Positions 5,349 through 6,424 of a stretch of DNA of 6,424 nucleotides are shown here, piece by piece; positions within the stretch are counted from its first letter, which is position 1, and every line of letters starts with the position of its first letter. The notes below the pieces were generated by a model that had not been told where the DNA came from, made no database searches, and worked only from the letters and a program-made list of their open reading frames with translations. This DNA is from DATBDM01 sp036269915 (GTDB taxonomy: Bacteria; Actinomycetota; Thermoleophilia; Solirubrobacterales; Solirubrobacteraceae), in NCBI GenBank assembly GCA_036269915.1, contig DATBDM010000281.1:1-6424 (forward strand), given 5' to 3'. The position numbers were made by a program, and so were the translations under genes.

Positions 5349-6424
5349 ACGAGCGCGTCGCGGCCCTCGAGGACCGCGGCCTCGATGCGCTCGGCGATGC
5401 GCTCGGGCGTGAAGCCGACCTCCTCGTGGAGGAGCTTCGGCGCGCCGTGGGTGACGTAGCGGTCGGGCAGGCCGATGCGCAGGATGCGCGTCCGCGCCGC
5501 CGGGCCATCGGAGAGCGCCTCCCACACGGCGGTGCCGAAGCCGCCCTGCAGCACGCCCTCCTCGAGCGTGACGAGCAGGTCGTGCTCGGCCGCCAGCTGG
5601 GCCATCAGGCCGGTGTCGAGCGGCTTCGCGAAGCGGGCGTCGGCGACGGTGACGTCGAGGCCGCGCTCGGCGAGCAGGTCCGCGGCGCCGAGTGCCTTCT
5701 GGACCCCCGTGCCGTAGCCGACGAGCGCGACGCGCTCGCCCTCGCGCAGGATCTCTCCCGCGCCGATCGGGATCAGCTCGGGCTTCGCGGGGATCGCGAC
5801 GCCGACCGCCTCGCCGCGCGGATAGCGGATCGCCGCCGGGCCCGTGCCGAGCTCGAGCGCGGTGTGGAGCATGTGCACGAGCATCGCCTCGTCGCGCGGC
5901 GCCATCAGCGTGATGTTCGGCAGCGGGCGCAGGTAGGCGATGTCGAAGACGCCGTGGTGCGTCGGGCCGTCGTCGCCGACGAGGCCGGCACGGTCCATGC
6001 AGAAGGTGACGGGCAGCGACTGCAGGCAGACGTCATGGACGATCTGGTCGAAGGCGCGCTGCAGGAACGTCGAGTAGATCGCGGCGACCGGGCGCATGCC
6101 CTGCAGCGCGAGCCCGGAGGCGAAGAGCACGGCCTGCTGCTCGGCGATGCCGACGTCGAAGTAGCGGTCGGGCATCGCCTTCTGCAGCAGCGAGAGCCCG
6201 GTGCCGGAGTTCATGGCAGCGGTGATGCCGACGACCCGCGAGTCGCGCCGGGCCTCCCGGACGAGCGCCTCGCCGAAGACCGTCGTGTACTGCGGCGGCG
6301 CGACGCTCGCTGCCGGCTTGGCCTGCTTGGGCGCGGGACGGCGGTCGGCGATCGAGTTGGGCTTGGCGGCGTGCCAGGCCTCCATCCCCTCGAGGCCGCC
6401 GTCCTCGGCGGGCGCGAAGCCCTT
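5345..6424 (-). CDS. dxs: 1-deoxy-D-xylulose-5-phosphate synthase, C-terminal part (runs off right edge)
   Basis: Dxs condenses pyruvate with glyceraldehyde 3-phosphate, using thiamine diphosphate, to start the methylerythritol phosphate route to isoprenoids; its product also feeds thiamine and pyridoxal synthesis. The last 359 codons are present of a usual 620-640. The frame is open to the window edge, where KGFAPAEDGGLEGMEAWHAAKP matches the end of the first domain, so the Met at 6385 is internal. After a Pro/Ala/Lys-rich linker comes the pyrimidine-binding domain: YFDVGIAEQQAV with catalytic Glu at visible residue 95 (equivalent to E. coli Glu370), STFLQRAFDQ, DRAGLVGDDGPTHHG with His156 (equivalent to His431), and YPRG with Arg203 (equivalent to Arg478). 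The C-terminal transketolase-like domain ends at GRDALV. The usual His in AEQHAV is Gln here. In Bacilli dxs directly precedes tlyA; here two opposite-strand genes separate them. Confidence 0.98.
   Translation of the reverse strand, partial: KGFAPAEDGGLEGMEAWHAAKPNSIADRRPAPKQAKPAASVAPPQYTTVFGEALVREARRDSRVVGITAAMNSGTGLSLLQKAMPDRYFDVGIAEQQAVLFASGLALQGMRPVAAIYSTFLQRAFDQIVHDVCLQSLPVTFCMDRAGLVGDDGPTHHGVFDIAYLRPLPNITLMAPRDEAMLVHMLHTALELGTGPAAIRYPRGEAVGVAIPAKPELIPIGAGEILREGERVALVGYGTGVQKALGAADLLAERGLDVTVADARFAKPLDTGLMAQLAAEHDLLVTLEEGVLQGGFGTAVWEALSDGPAARTRILRIGLPDRYVTHGAPKLLHEEVGFTPERIAERIEAAVLEGRDALV

Noticed and set aside
5330..5365. Bidirectional terminator between the protease and dxs
   Set aside because: The two genes overlap by their stops, and no stem with a T-run is visible on either strand at the junction.
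5383..5406. Exact 12-base tandem repeat
   Set aside because: It lies in frame inside dxs and encodes the amphipathic helix PERIAERIEA near the C-terminus, so it reflects a helix repeat rather than an element.
4803..5525. Minus-strand 240-codon frame opposite the protease and the dxs end
   Set aside because: It is Arg/Ala/Gly-rich without domains and conflicts with the zinc motif of the protease and the conserved Dxs C-terminus.

Overview
The window is very GC-rich, with strong G/C preference at third codon positions, frequent GTG starts and tightly packed genes. Together with the gene order dxs - tlyA - nadK - recN - pyrG, this points to a high-GC actinobacterium-like genome. My best guess is the deep-branching Thermoleophilia/Solirubrobacterales type. 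That placement rests on protein style and synteny, not on a phylogenetic marker.

Layout. Five housekeeping genes lie on the minus strand. Reading with transcription, from right to left, they are: dxs (C-terminal 359 residues, entering from the right edge), then after a break tlyA, nadK, recN, and pyrG (N-terminal 145 residues, leaving at the left edge). tlyA and nadK overlap by 4 bases (GTGA), recN follows after about 100 bases, and pyrG follows recN after 36 bases, so tlyA-nadK-recN-pyrG probably forms one transcription unit. Between dxs and tlyA sit two plus-strand genes: a 113-residue four-helix membrane protein of unknown function, and a secreted zinc metalloprotease of the metzincin/matrixin-like type. 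The protease stop codon and the dxs stop codon overlap tail to tail in the four bases TTAG.

How the genes fit together. The minus-strand genes supply central functions: isoprenoid precursors (Dxs), rRNA 2'-O-methylation (TlyA), NADP supply (NadK), double-strand-break repair (RecN) and CTP (PyrG). Similar neighbourhoods are known in Bacilli (dxs-tlyA-argR-recN) and mycobacteria (tlyA-ppnK-recN-steA-mctB-pyrG). The plus-strand pair interrupts this neighbourhood and is the accessory part of the window.

The 90-base divergent spacer between tlyA and the membrane-protein gene carries the most interesting non-coding signal: two tandem copies, 24 bases apart, of an imperfect palindrome GGTGA-N6-TCACA. 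This looks like a pair of Crp/Fnr-family operators that could control both directions. I saw no tRNA, rRNA, CRISPR array, insertion sequence or phage gene, and no wholly new multi-gene system can be supported.
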